64,000 bases of DNA from JAAYCI01 sp964367945 (GCA_964367945.1 CAYIZZ010000001.1:1-64000), one strand, 5' to 3'. Counted from the first letter of the stretch, positions 16,325-25,744 are shown. Numbers and translations: made by a program. The notes: generated by a model not told the origin, from the letters alone.

Positions 16325-17506
16325 TTATTCTATGTTGGATAAAATTGTGGCAATGTCATTCTTTTCAAGCACACGTGCCGAACCAATTGTACGTGTGCCG
16401 AAATTTGTACATTTTTCAGCCATCTCGTCAATTTCGTCAGATGTGACCTCACGACCTAAAAGCTCGGTATAGCTTGTAGGTGATCCGATGCTATTGAAGA
16501 AATCTTCCATTTCATCGATACCGGCAAGTCCATCAGCTATCTGATCGCCGCTATCGACCACACCCATCACACGATGTGCAAACTTTGCAAACCTGTCTGG
16601 AATGCAGGGCAGGGCATACCGTGCCCAAGATGCCCAAACAGTGGAAAGACCAGCGCCATGTGCCACATCAAACATACCGCTAAGCTCGTGCTCGATATTG
16701 TGTGTAGACCAATCACCGCCACCACTGCCACATCCGGTGAGCCCGTTGTGTGCAAGGCTTCCGGCCCACATAATGCTTTCACGTGCAGCTATATTTTTTG
16801 GATCGTTTTGCAATATGCGTGCGGTTTCCATGACAGAAATCAAAAGACCTTCTGCAATGCGGTCGGTGATATCTATCTCTTCCATTGGATGGAAATATCT
16901 TTCCATGGTGTGCATTAAAATATCCACGGCACCGTTTACGGTTTCGCTGGTGGGTAAAGTTAATGTTAGCTCGGCGTTTAGTAATGCAAACTTTGCTGCA
17001 CAAAAATCTGCGCCGAGATCTCGCTTTAGGCCACCTTCTTCTTTTGTGATAACCATACCGGAGCTCATTTCACTGCCGGCAGCAGGTATGGTAAGGATAC
17101 ATCCCATAGGCATAGCGTCTTTAGGCTCACCTTTTCTTTCGAAAAAGTCCCAAACATCACCGTTGTAGCACAGGCCTACTGCAATAGCCTTTGCAGAGTC
17201 GATGACCGACCCACCACCCACAGCCAAGATGAAATCCACACCTTCTTTGCGGGAAATGTCGATACCTTCATATACTTTAGAAAGTCTCGGATTTGGAACC
17301 ACGCCGCCTAATAATGTAAAACCGATGCCCTCAGCCGCAATTGCATCAGTAACGATTTTCATTAAGCCGGATTTTATAACCCTATCAGAACCGTAATGAA
17401 CTAAAACCTTTGTAGCACCAAAAGATTTTAGCTGCCTTCCTACCTCAAACTCCGCATTGGTATTGAAAATCACTCTTGTGGGAGTGTAGTACACAAATTC
17501 ACTCAT
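16325..17506 (-). CDS. Iron-containing alcohol dehydrogenase (BdhA/YqhD type), copy 3
   Basis: The 393-residue protein has the same motifs: GGGSVIDSAK near 97, VDILMHTMERYF and IEHELSGMFDVAHG. It is the most upstream of the three and the most diverged, with changes in the N-terminal Rossmann part (FNTNAEFEVGRQLKSF) and C-terminal lid. CTGGAGG precedes the ATG. Copies 1 and 2 thus look like the more recent duplication. The AraC gene lies 310 bp upstream on the same strand. Confidence 0.9.
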   Translation of the reverse strand: MSEFVYYTPTRVIFNTNAEFEVGRQLKSFGATKVLVHYGSDRVIKSGLMKIVTDAIAAEGIGFTLLGGVVPNPRLSKVYEGIDISRKEGVDFILAVGGGSVIDSAKAIAVGLCYNGDVWDFFERKGEPKDAMPMGCILTIPAAGSEMSSGMVITKEEGGLKRDLGADFCAAKFALLNAELTLTLPTSETVNGAVDILMHTMERYFHPMEEIDITDRIAEGLLISVMETARILQNDPKNIAARESIMWAGSLAHNGLTGCGSGGGDWSTHNIEHELSGMFDVAHGAGLSTVWASWARYALPCIPDRFAKFAHRVMGVVDSGDQIADGLAGIDEMEDFFNSIGSPTSYTELLGREVTSDEIDEMAEKCTNFGTRTIGSARVLEKNDIATILSNIE

Positions 17507-17556
17507 GATATCCTCCAGTTCAAATCATGCATTAAGAATACTTTACGATTGACTTC

Positions 17557-17585
17557 ATTTTAAAAGGGAATTATTGTAAAGTCAA
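17557..17585 (-). promoter_or_regulatory. Promoter of alcohol dehydrogenase copy 3
   Basis: Minus strand: TTGACT (17580-17585), 17 bp, TAAAAT (17557-17562). The rest of the 17507-17816 interval holds no gene; a TTGCACAAA motif is at 17726-17734. Confidence 0.75.
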
Positions 17586-17816
17586 TATGACATATTAACG
17601 AAGAAAATATGCAAAAAATGGATTGGATGTGATATTTCACGATAAAGATAGTGAATATAATCTCTAAATAGTCATAATCAACATAAGATATATTTCAAAA
17701 TAACGTTAAAACGATGAATAGCAACTTGCACAAAGTAATTTGGTGAAAAATTATTTGTTAAATAAAAAGTATAAACAAGTATAATTCACGTAATATTAAG
17801 AATTGAAATTAAAACG

Positions 17817-18713
17817 CTAACTGTTTTTTGGTGGAGTACAGTTATAACGTTCACAAAGTAGATTTTGTACAAAAGGTGTATAATAATTACTCATTCCTTC
17901 ATCTTTGTGAAGCTTTCGATATTCACGTGGAGTGATTTCAACAAGCTTTAAAAAATCACGGTCAAAGCTGCGTGCATTTTTATAGCCACACCGCGAATAA
18001 ATTTCGCTTATAGGTAAATTTGTTTGAATTAACATCCTACGTGAAGCATTGATGCGCATTAATGATATATATGTGTTGTAGCTTACACCCAGCTGTTTGT
18101 TGAAAAGGCGTGAAAGGTGAAATTTTGATATGCCTAAAGTGTTGGCTACTTGTTCAATATTTTGATTGATATAGTGCATATTTCCGATGTGTATAAGGGC
18201 ACGTTCTAAAGAACTTATATGCTTTTGAATGTTGGGCTGTGGCGGGGATTTCTCTAACTCTGTGGCAATATAAGACAAGACAAGGCTGATGTAGCCCACC
18301 AGTGCTACGCGGTTTTGTGACGCAGTGGAATTTGCATATAGTGATTTCACAATATCATTAAGTGGCTGTGTGCTTTCAGAGTTTTGTAGTGAAAAGATGG
18401 AATAACCGCTATTTTCCACCGCTGCATGAAATTGCGGCACTTCATTTGGCATACAACCTATTACAAATGAAACGCTGTCAAAGCTAGACGTGTAGGCATG
18501 TATTACATCACTGCTAATAAATAAGAGACTACCCTCTGTAACAACATAATTCTGCTGATGTGTGAAAACATGTACTACACCTTTTTGAACAAATATCAGC
18601 TCGTAACTTGGATGAGCATGTTCAAGGTAAGTGATATTTTTTATCATAGCATAGTTGATATTTGAATTGAAACACTCTGTCACGGGATGGTTTTGAGACT
18701 CTGGTACTTTCAT
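17817..18713 (-). CDS. AraC-family transcriptional regulator
   Basis: The 298-residue protein has an N-terminal cupin-like sensor domain (about 20-150, with LEHAHPSYELIFVQKGVVHVF as two adjacent pieces) and a C-terminal double helix-turn-helix (about 185-285). The second motif contains EIYSRCGYKNARSFDRDFLKLVEITPREYRK, which is the diagnostic AraC segment. GGGAGAG precedes the ATG. It lies between the alcohol dehydrogenases and the divergent peptide importer and probably controls one or both. A shared TTGCACAAA word upstream of these genes is a candidate half-site. Confidence 0.9.
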   Translation of the reverse strand: MKVPESQNHPVTECFNSNINYAMIKNITYLEHAHPSYELIFVQKGVVHVFTHQQNYVVTEGSLLFISSDVIHAYTSSFDSVSFVIGCMPNEVPQFHAAVENSGYSIFSLQNSESTQPLNDIVKSLYANSTASQNRVALVGYISLVLSYIATELEKSPPQPNIQKHISSLERALIHIGNMHYINQNIEQVANTLGISKFHLSRLFNKQLGVSYNTYISLMRINASRRMLIQTNLPISEIYSRCGYKNARSFDRDFLKLVEITPREYRKLHKDEGMSNYYTPFVQNLLCERYNCTPPKNS

Positions 18714-19217
18714 GGATACAGCTCTCCCATTATGGTTTGATATATTTTTTTGGAAAATAGTTATGATAAATTGTGTAAAATAAGAAAGTTTGGTGAAATA
18801 GACAATAGCACTTTTTTTATTGTAACATATATTTTAGCACAGTAAAGCCTTAAATGGCAATATTTGTCCAATTTGAAAATTAAAAGTGTGCGCACTGCAA
18901 ACACAAAATATGTGTATTAGTTATAAAATCGAGAAAAATCGAGAAAACCATGGAATTAATGATGTTTTGTAAGCACAAGTTTTGTCCTAGAGATGATTTA
19001 TCTGTGGATTAGGTGAAAAAAACTGCAAAACTGAATAAATAAAGATGATTTATGTATATTATCTGACATGTTGCACAAAAAATGTATAAAAGTAAACTTG
19101 ACTAGCAATTAACAATTTATTAACATATCAAACATATCATATCCGCTTATAGCTGATAGTTATTAGTGGATTTGATAGTTACAAGGAGTTCGATAAATAT
19201 TGAAAGAGGAGTGTATG
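18714..19217. other. Intergenic region between AraC gene and peptide importer
   Basis: About 500 bp without a convincing gene. It holds the start region of the leftward AraC gene, a direct repeat of AAATCGAGAAA near 18926-18950, a TTGCACAAA word at 19071-19079 and the importer promoter at 19098-19126. Confidence 0.7.
19098..19126 (+). promoter_or_regulatory. Promoter of the peptide importer operon
   Basis: TTGACT (19098-19103) and TAACAT (19121-19126) are 17 bp apart. The TTGCACAAA word ends 18 bp before the -35 box, a usual place for an AraC-type activator. Confidence 0.6.
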
Positions 19218-19220
19218 ATG

Positions 19221-20825
19221 ATGAAAAAAGCACTAACTTGGTTGCTTGTTTTAGTACTAATGTTGTCTTTCGCAGCATGTGGTGATACTGAAACTGCAAC
19301 AAGCGATCCTGCTGTTTCCGGCGCTGCCGAAGGCGATGCAACAGCAGAAGGCGTAGAGTACAAAGATACCTTGGTGGTAGGCACCTATGGTGACCAGGAC
19401 AACCTAGACCCCCAAGTAAACGTCAGCAATGACAAAATCTTGCGTCTTATGTATGATGGTCTTTTGACCTTCAATCAAGACGGCGAAGTTGAAGCCGCTT
19501 TGGCCGAAACATGGGAGCATAGCGAAGATTACCTTACATGGACTTTCAACCTTCGTCAAGATGTGAAATTTGCTAACGGCAAAGACTTCACAAGTGCAGA
19601 CGTTGTAGCAACATTTGAGCGTCTTATGAACGAAGACCTGCGTTATAGCAGCAAGGTTGACTTCCTTTCCGGCGTTACCGCTATTGATGACTACACTGTA
19701 GAATTCACATGCGAATATCCTTATGCTATCACAGAGATGGTATTTGCAAGCCAGTACTCCTTCATTTTGGATGCTGACTACATTGCAGAGTTTGGCGCAG
19801 ACATCGGCTTTGATGTAAGCACTGTAAATGGTACCGGACCTTACACCATCACCACATGGGATCCCGAAGAGCAAATGATCTTTGCTGCTAACGAGCACTG
19901 GTGGGGTGGCGAAGTTGGCACAGCCAACATCATTTACAAAGTTATCCCAGAAGCTGCTAGCCGTGCAATGGCTATCGAAACTGCTGAAGTGGATATCCTA
20001 GACCGTCCAAGCGTAGACGACTTTGTTCGTTTGAGCGAGACAGAAGGTCTTGTAACTGTTTCTCAATTGGGCTATGGCCTACAAGGCTTCCAGTTCAATG
20101 TTTCTGAAGACTCCATGTGTGCAGACACACTGGTACGTCAAGCTATCAGCCACGCACTTGACCGTGAAACCGCTGTTCAAGCTCTTTATGGTGATATCGG
20201 CGAAGTTCCCACAACTGCACCTGTTACTCCTCTTGTAGAAGCTTACAAAGATTTCGGTGTGGTAGAGTATAATGTGGATCTTGCAAAAGAACTGCTTGCT
20301 GAAGCTGGCTATGCAGATGGTTTTGATCTTGACCTGATGACCTATGCCGGTTACAACAAAGGTGTAGAGCTTGCTGAAATCGTAAAAAGCCAATTGGCTG
20401 AAGTTGGCATCAATGTTACCATCGAAACTGTTGATGCTGCTACCTTCAACGCTACCTTGAATGGCATCACTCCTGAAGAAATGAAATGGGATATGTTCAT
20501 CATGGGTTACGGCGGACAATTGGATGCTGACAGCTGCTTGCGTCGTGTGTTCATGACTAGTGAAGACGGCCTGAACACTAACAACTATGGCTGGTACTCC
20601 AACGAGCGTGTAGACGAACTGCTTGTTGCAGCTGTATCCGAAATGGACGAAGAAGCTCGCGCTGAAATGTACCAAGAAATCATGGAAATCGTTTACATGG
20701 AAGATCCCGTAGCAGTATACTTCAATCTGCGTAGTAGCTTGTATGTAATGAGCGATAAAGTTGAAAACTTCAACATCAATGCTTTGCAAGTTGTTGAGTT
20801 TGAAGACATTAAAGTTCAAGCCTAA
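19221..20825 (+). CDS. Peptide/oligopeptide ABC transporter substrate-binding lipoprotein (family 5)
   Basis: Three ATG codons in a row (19215, 19218, 19221) follow GAGGAG; 19221 has the best spacing and gives MKKALTWLL, a lipoprotein signal with lipobox SFAAC near residue 20. The mature protein (534 residues in all) is an SBP_bac_5 member with YDGLLTFN, a long middle domain and the RRVFMTS region. Family members deliver di- or oligopeptides, nickel or related ligands to an ABC importer; the exact ligand is open. It heads the operon and is separated from the permease gene by a stable stem-loop. Confidence 0.92.
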   Translation: MKKALTWLLVLVLMLSFAACGDTETATSDPAVSGAAEGDATAEGVEYKDTLVVGTYGDQDNLDPQVNVSNDKILRLMYDGLLTFNQDGEVEAALAETWEHSEDYLTWTFNLRQDVKFANGKDFTSADVVATFERLMNEDLRYSSKVDFLSGVTAIDDYTVEFTCEYPYAITEMVFASQYSFILDADYIAEFGADIGFDVSTVNGTGPYTITTWDPEEQMIFAANEHWWGGEVGTANIIYKVIPEAASRAMAIETAEVDILDRPSVDDFVRLSETEGLVTVSQLGYGLQGFQFNVSEDSMCADTLVRQAISHALDRETAVQALYGDIGEVPTTAPVTPLVEAYKDFGVVEYNVDLAKELLAEAGYADGFDLDLMTYAGYNKGVELAEIVKSQLAEVGINVTIETVDAATFNATLNGITPEEMKWDMFIMGYGGQLDADSCLRRVFMTSEDGLNTNNYGWYSNERVDELLVAAVSEMDEEARAEMYQEIMEIVYMEDPVAVYFNLRSSLYVMSDKVENFNINALQVVEFEDIKVQA

Positions 20826-20873
20826 TCTTCTTGTCATTTAAAAGATAGATTAAGAACAAACTAGAATAAAATG

Positions 20874-20907
20874 TATGGGCCAGACCACACACAGGTACTG
20901 GCCCATA
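20874..20907 (+). promoter_or_regulatory. Stem-loop between binding-protein and permease genes
   Basis: TATGGGCCAG (20874-20883) pairs perfectly with CTGGCCCATA (20898-20907) around a 14-nt loop. No T-run follows, so it is more likely an mRNA 3-prime stabiliser or partial terminator that raises binding protein over membrane components. Confidence 0.7.
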
Positions 20908-20926
20908 TATAAATTTGAGGGGTATT

Positions 20927-21847
20927 ATGCTTAAATATGTTGTCAAGAGAATTCTGCAAATGATCCCCATGTTATTCATCCTCACTATAGTGGTGTTTTT
21001 TATGGTACGTCTTATACCGGGTGATCCTGTTACAATGATGTTGGGACACGGCGCCGGTAAAGAAGCTATTGCAGCAGAAACAGCTCGTTTGGGCTTGGAT
21101 AAACCACTATGGGAGCAATATTTTATTTGGATGGGAAATTTGCTACAGGGCGATTTTGGAACTTCCATTTTCACCCACAAAAGTGTTTTGTATGAAATAG
21201 GTAGACGCTACCCCACTACACTGAAATTGGCGGTGGGTGCCACAATTCTTTCTACTGTAGTAGGTGTGGGATTTGGCATGATTGCAGCGGTAAAACGTGG
21301 CAAATTATCTGATAATATTTTAATGGTTACTTCTCTTGTTTCTGTATCTACACCGTCGTTCTTTTTGGCTATGGTATTGATGCTTATATTCTGCTTGCAG
21401 TTGCGATGGTTCCCGGTAAGTGGGTTTGACACATGGAAACACATGGTTCTTCCCATCATCACACTGGGCACGCAGGAAGTAGGATATGTAACTCGAATAA
21501 CGCGTTCGTCTATGCTGGATGTACTGGGTGAGGATTATATCCGAACTTCCCGTGCAAGGGGTGTGGCCGAGTGGGTTGTTATATGTTCACATTCACTAAA
21601 GAATGCTATCATACCAGTACTTACTGCTGTGGGTTTGCGTTTTGGTGCTCTTTTGGCAGGCGCTACTCTAGCCGAGACAGTGTTTTCCATCGCAGGACTT
21701 GGCCGTTTAACGGTAGATGCAGTATCTCAACGTGATTATCCGCTTATCCAAGGCTGTATTTTGATTCTAGCAGTTACATTTGTTGTGGTAAACACCATTG
21801 TGGATATCTTGTACACTGTAGCTGATCCACGAATTAAATTTAAATAG
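20927..21847 (+). CDS. Peptide ABC transporter permease (DppB type)
   Basis: The ATG at 20927 is used because TGAGGGG lies just upstream; a TTG at 20915 overlaps that site. The 306-residue protein begins MLKYVVKRILQMIPMLF, typical of DppB, with LIPGDPV near residue 30. It has about six transmembrane helices and the EAA-type loop SRARGVAEWVVICSHSLKNA near residue 200. It forms the membrane channel with the next gene product. Confidence 0.93.
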   Translation: MLKYVVKRILQMIPMLFILTIVVFFMVRLIPGDPVTMMLGHGAGKEAIAAETARLGLDKPLWEQYFIWMGNLLQGDFGTSIFTHKSVLYEIGRRYPTTLKLAVGATILSTVVGVGFGMIAAVKRGKLSDNILMVTSLVSVSTPSFFLAMVLMLIFCLQLRWFPVSGFDTWKHMVLPIITLGTQEVGYVTRITRSSMLDVLGEDYIRTSRARGVAEWVVICSHSLKNAIIPVLTAVGLRFGALLAGATLAETVFSIAGLGRLTVDAVSQRDYPLIQGCILILAVTFVVVNTIVDILYTVADPRIKFK

Positions 21848-21859
21848 GAGGAAGCACCG

Positions 21860-22696
21860 ATGAAAAATAATGTATTACGGCGCTTTCTCAAGCGCAAAAT
21901 TTCTGTAGTGGCTGCGTGTGTGCTTTTGTTTATCATTGCAATATGTGTTTTTGGACCGATGATAATAGACACCGATCCACTGGAACAAGACCTACTAAAC
22001 GACTTTCAGTCGCCCAGTGCAGAACATTTGTTTGGTACCGACAACTTAGGTCGTGATATTTTTATCAGAATGCTGTATGGTGGTAGAAACTCGTTACTTA
22101 TCAGTTTCCAAGGTGTTATTGTAGGTACATTTATAGGTGTTATGCTGGGTGTATGTGCAGGATATTTTGGTGGACTGGTAGATACACTTATTTCTCGGTT
22201 TATTGATATTTTGTTGGCATTTCCCGGTCTTTTACTTGCCATTGCAGTTGTGGCGGTTTTGGGTAGCGGCATGCAAAATACTGTAATAGCTATTTCGATA
22301 TTTTCTGTGCCTTCGGTGGCGCGTATGGTGCGTGGTGAGGTACTTACCTTACGGGGTAATGAGTATATCGCAGCATGTAAGGTAATGGGCGCCAGTAATG
22401 CACGCATTATCTTTACTCATATTGTACCGAATGCTGTTTCACAGATTATTGTAAATGTTACATTGCAACTGGGTACTGCGATTTTGATTGCATCTGCTCT
22501 GTCGTTTTTAGGACTGGGCGTACAGCCGCCAAACCCAGAATGGGGCTCTATGCTAAGCCAAGCGCGTGAGGTGTTGCGTAGTTATCCTTTACAAGCAATT
22601 ATTCCCGGCCTTGCCATAACCATGGTGGTTATGAGCTTCAGCCTTGTGGGCGACGGTTTGCGCGATGCGCTTGACCCACGCCTTAAAAATGTGTAA
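21860..22696 (+). CDS. Peptide ABC transporter permease (DppC type)
   Basis: The 278-residue protein has an N-terminal helix, then HLFGTDNLGRDIFIRMLYG, the hallmark of DppC/OppC, and an EAA loop with ACKVMGASNARIIFTHIVPN. About six transmembrane helices are visible. It starts 12 bp after the DppB stop with AGGAGGAAG upstream, and ends 14 bp before the first ATPase gene. Confidence 0.93.
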   Translation: MKNNVLRRFLKRKISVVAACVLLFIIAICVFGPMIIDTDPLEQDLLNDFQSPSAEHLFGTDNLGRDIFIRMLYGGRNSLLISFQGVIVGTFIGVMLGVCAGYFGGLVDTLISRFIDILLAFPGLLLAIAVVAVLGSGMQNTVIAISIFSVPSVARMVRGEVLTLRGNEYIAACKVMGASNARIIFTHIVPNAVSQIIVNVTLQLGTAILIASALSFLGLGVQPPNPEWGSMLSQAREVLRSYPLQAIIPGLAITMVVMSFSLVGDGLRDALDPRLKNV

Positions 22697-22710
22697 GGGG
22701 GGCAGGGAAG

Positions 22711-23700
22711 ATGAGTGAAGTATTACTGAGCGTTAAAAATTTAAAAACATATTTTTACACCGAAGAAGGGGTAATGCCTTCTGTAGATGGTGTAGATTTT
22801 GACCTACATGCAGGCGAAACACTGGCTATTGTGGGCGAGTCCGGATGTGGTAAAAGTGTTACCAGCCTTTCCATCATGGGTCTTGTGCAGTGTCCTCCGG
22901 GTAAAATTGTTGACGGTGAGATATTGTATCAAGGCGAAGATTTGCTGAAGAAAAACAAAAAAGAAATGCGTGCCATTCGTGGCAACGATATTTCAATGAT
23001 TTTCCAAGAGCCTATGACCAGCTTGAACCCTGTGTTTACTGTGGGTAAGCAGATAATGGAGTCTTTCATTATTCATCAAAAGCTTAATAAAAAAGAAGCT
23101 AAAGAACGCAGCATAGATATGATTCGGATGGTGGGGATCCCTTCACCTGAAAAAGTGGTGGATCAATATCCACATGAGCTTTCGGGTGGTATGCGTCAGC
23201 GTATCATGATAGCAATGGCGCTGGCATGTAGTCCTAAAATTCTGATAGCGGATGAGCCAACCACTGCTCTTGATGTTACTATTCAAGCGCAGATAATGAA
23301 TCTTTTGCAGGAACTAAAGCAGAAAATAGGTGCCATAATCATCATTACTCATGATCTTGGTGTGGTGGCGCAGATTGCAAAGAATGCTATGGTTATGTAT
23401 GCAGGGCAGGTGGTAGAATACACCTCGGTACAAAATATATATAAAAAGCCTTTACATCCGTATACTGTGGGTCTTTTGAAAAGTGTACCTAAGCTGAATG
23501 AAGATGTAGATAAGCTGTACAACATCCAAGGAATGGTTCCAAGCCCTAACATGTATCCTAAAGGCTGCAGATTCTGCCCAAGGTGTGATGATGCAAAAGC
23601 TATATGCGAAAACAACCCGCCACCACTGGTAGAAGTAAACGATGCTCACAAGGTGCGTTGCTGGAAATACGATGCAGAGGAGGGGAAGAATTTTGGATAA
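22711..23700 (+). CDS. Peptide ABC transporter ATP-binding protein (DppD type)
   Basis: The 329-residue ATPase shows Walker A GESGCGKS near 42, the Q-loop QEPMTSLNPVF, signature LSGGMRQR and Walker B ILIADEPTTALDVT. The C-terminal oligopeptide-transporter extension has CRFCPRC and CWKY with Cys residues that bind an iron-sulfur cluster in related DppD proteins. It works with the following ATPase as a heterodimer. Confidence 0.94.
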   Translation: MSEVLLSVKNLKTYFYTEEGVMPSVDGVDFDLHAGETLAIVGESGCGKSVTSLSIMGLVQCPPGKIVDGEILYQGEDLLKKNKKEMRAIRGNDISMIFQEPMTSLNPVFTVGKQIMESFIIHQKLNKKEAKERSIDMIRMVGIPSPEKVVDQYPHELSGGMRQRIMIAMALACSPKILIADEPTTALDVTIQAQIMNLLQELKQKIGAIIIITHDLGVVAQIAKNAMVMYAGQVVEYTSVQNIYKKPLHPYTVGLLKSVPKLNEDVDKLYNIQGMVPSPNMYPKGCRFCPRCDDAKAICENNPPPLVEVNDAHKVRCWKYDAEEGKNFG

Positions 23701-24673
23701 GCCTCTGTTGTCTTTAAATGATTTAAAAGTATATTACGAAGTAAAGTCTAAAAATAGGCTGGGCACGGCGGTGTCCTATTCAAAAGCGGTAGACGGTATC
23801 ACACTTGAAATACAAAAAGGTGAAGCTTTTGGTATTGTGGGTGAGTCCGGTTGTGGAAAAACCACTACAGGAAAGGCTATTGTACGCCTAAACGAGCCTA
23901 CCGATGGCAATATCGAGTTTGAAGGTAAAGATATAAAAAGTTATGCCCGTCTTGAGCTGGCAAAACATATACAAATCATTTTCCAAGATCCATACTCTTC
24001 CCTAGATCCGCGCATGACGGTGGGTAAATGTATTGAAGAACCACTATTGGTGCACGGAATGAAGGACAAAAAAGAGAGATATGATCGTGCAGTTCAGCTT
24101 TTGGCAGATGTGGGATTGCGAGAGGATCAATACTCACGATTTCCACACGAGTTTTCCGGTGGTCAACGTCAACGTATCGGTGTGGCACGTGCTATTGCAC
24201 TGAACCCTGATTTGGTGGTGTGTGACGAGCCGGTATCAGCGCTAGACGTGTCTATTCAGGCGCAAATACTGAATTTGATGCAGGATTTACAAAAAAAATA
24301 TAACCTTACTTACATATTTATCTCGCACAACCTTAGTGTGGTAAAACACTTGTGCGATAGAATTGCCGTTATGTATTTGGGGCATATTGTAGAGCTGTCC
24401 AATAAAAAAGATTTATTTGACAACCCTAAACATCCGTATACTGAGGCGTTGTTATCGGCCATACCTATTGCCGATCCTGACATAAAAAGTATGACGGTAG
24501 AGTTGAGCGGTGATGTTCCTAGTCCTTTGAATCCACCGCCCGGATGTTGTTTTCATCAGCGGTGTCCGCATAGTTTTGAGCGCTGCAAAAAAGAACTACC
24601 ACAACTTCATGAAATATCTCCGGGGCATACTGTGGCTTGCCATTTATGCGATCCCGCAGGTAAAGAAGGCTGA
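23693..24673 (+). CDS. Peptide ABC transporter ATP-binding protein (DppF type)
   Basis: I place the start at the TTG at 23693, 8 nt after GAGGAGGGG and overlapping the DppD stop by eight bases; upstream in-frame codons would read through that site and lack one of their own. The 326-residue protein has Walker A GESGCGKT, QDPYSSLDPRM, signature FSGGQRQR and Walker B LVVCDEPVSALDVS. The C-terminal CCFHQRCPHSFERCK stretch is the Cys-rich extension of the family. The extra KSKNRLGTAVSYSKAV insert before the Walker A is usual for OppF/DppF. Confidence 0.92.
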   Translation: MDKPLLSLNDLKVYYEVKSKNRLGTAVSYSKAVDGITLEIQKGEAFGIVGESGCGKTTTGKAIVRLNEPTDGNIEFEGKDIKSYARLELAKHIQIIFQDPYSSLDPRMTVGKCIEEPLLVHGMKDKKERYDRAVQLLADVGLREDQYSRFPHEFSGGQRQRIGVARAIALNPDLVVCDEPVSALDVSIQAQILNLMQDLQKKYNLTYIFISHNLSVVKHLCDRIAVMYLGHIVELSNKKDLFDNPKHPYTEALLSAIPIADPDIKSMTVELSGDVPSPLNPPPGCCFHQRCPHSFERCKKELPQLHEISPGHTVACHLCDPAGKEG

Positions 24674-24728
24674 AAAAGACATGTGTTGAAAGCATGTTGA
24701 AAATAAAACTTAATTTGGAGGAATAGCT

Positions 24729-25532
24729 ATGATTAAAGCTAATTTGGTACAAGAACTTGAAGTAAGCAGTTGGGAGCGCGTATCTTATGAGCCCAGCGAA
24801 GAGCTTAAAGCAGTAGAAGAAAAAATTGCACAAGATCCTGAAAACACAGCTCTGTGGGTGGAAAAAGGTCTGCTTTTTGCCGCAAGTTCTTTATATCGTG
24901 AAGCAGAAGAATGCTATGCACATGCTATTGCTATTGATCCTTTTGAAGGCATTTTGTATCGTCATCGTGCCCATCGTTTCCTTTCACAATGGCGCTTTGA
25001 AGACGCTTGCGCAGACTTCACCATCGCTTCTCGCTTGATTCCGGAAAACTGGGATGTTTGGTATCATCTGGGATTGTCATATTTCTTGCTGGGTGACTAT
25101 GTGAAAGCTTCAAAAGCATACCAGCACTGCCTTGATATCTCTACAAAAGAGGATGAATTGATTGCTGTTTGCGATTGGTTTTATATGACAAAACTGCGTT
25201 TGGGTGATCGTGAAGGCGCAGAAAAACTGCTGCATAATATCCAAGAAGATTTTGATCCGGGCGATAATGGTGCATACTTCCGTCGTCTTTTGATGTATAA
25301 AGGTATTGTGAAACCGGAAGAAGTGCTACCGGAAGATCTTAGCACATTAGACGCACTTGATCTTGTCACCATGGGATTTGGCTTGTCAAACTACTATTTC
25401 TACAATGGCGAAGAAGCAAAATCAAACGAAGTTATCGATATGATTTTGAAATCCGGCGACGAGCAAAACTGCTATGTAGCGTTTGGTTATTTGGCTGCAA
25501 AAGTAGATAAGAAAAACCGTAGCGCAAAATAA
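24729..25532 (+). CDS. Tetratricopeptide repeat protein, copy 1
   Basis: The 267-residue protein has about three TPR units between residues 30 and 135 (for example ALWVEKGLLF, ILYRHRAHRFL and VWYHLGLSYFLLGDYVKASKAY). The C-terminal half is helical with FGLSNYYFYNGE and ends in FGYLAAKVDKKNR. TPRs are protein-binding scaffolds; no catalytic motif is seen. It starts 55 bp after the importer with GGAGG upstream and is paralogous to the next gene. It may bind a partner or regulate use of the imported compound; the role is unknown. Confidence 0.8.
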   Translation: MIKANLVQELEVSSWERVSYEPSEELKAVEEKIAQDPENTALWVEKGLLFAASSLYREAEECYAHAIAIDPFEGILYRHRAHRFLSQWRFEDACADFTIASRLIPENWDVWYHLGLSYFLLGDYVKASKAYQHCLDISTKEDELIAVCDWFYMTKLRLGDREGAEKLLHNIQEDFDPGDNGAYFRRLLMYKGIVKPEEVLPEDLSTLDALDLVTMGFGLSNYYFYNGEEAKSNEVIDMILKSGDEQNCYVAFGYLAAKVDKKNRSAK

Positions 25533-25562
25533 GAAAATATAAGTAAGTGAATTGATACGACT

Positions 25563-25681
25563 CTAGCTTGCTTTATTATTTCGGCTAGCCCCCACATGTG
25601 AATTTAAACACTGCATATTACAGTAAGCTTTGCGGCAAGTAATGTGGCCTTGGAATTTACAAGTGGGTGGCTACATTTTTA
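25563..25681 (+). ncRNA. Candidate structured leader/attenuator between the TPR genes
   Basis: TAGCCCCCAC and the bases up to 25605 pair with 25653-25673 in a stem of about 19 bp with one bulge and one mismatch, closed by a 47-nt loop and followed by CATTTTT, as in a terminator. An alternative short hairpin pairs CTAGC (25563-25567) with GCTAG (25584-25588) and would break the base of the long stem. That mutually exclusive arrangement is what an attenuator or riboswitch looks like. I do not recognise a known RNA family. Confidence 0.45.
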
Positions 25682-25744
25682 GCGTATAAAAATGAAAGAT
25701 TTACCCAAAGTATTAAACGATTACTCAAAAGGGAGGAAATATAC

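Noticed and set aside
20079..20837. Long minus-strand frame opposite the peptide-binding protein gene
   Set aside because: The plus-strand gene has a lipoprotein signal and clear family motifs; the minus frame is low-information and lacks a ribosome-binding site.
25563..25681. 6S RNA
   Set aside because: The long hairpin with internal irregularities recalls 6S RNA, but at about 120 nt it is too short, lies inside an operon and ends like an attenuator.
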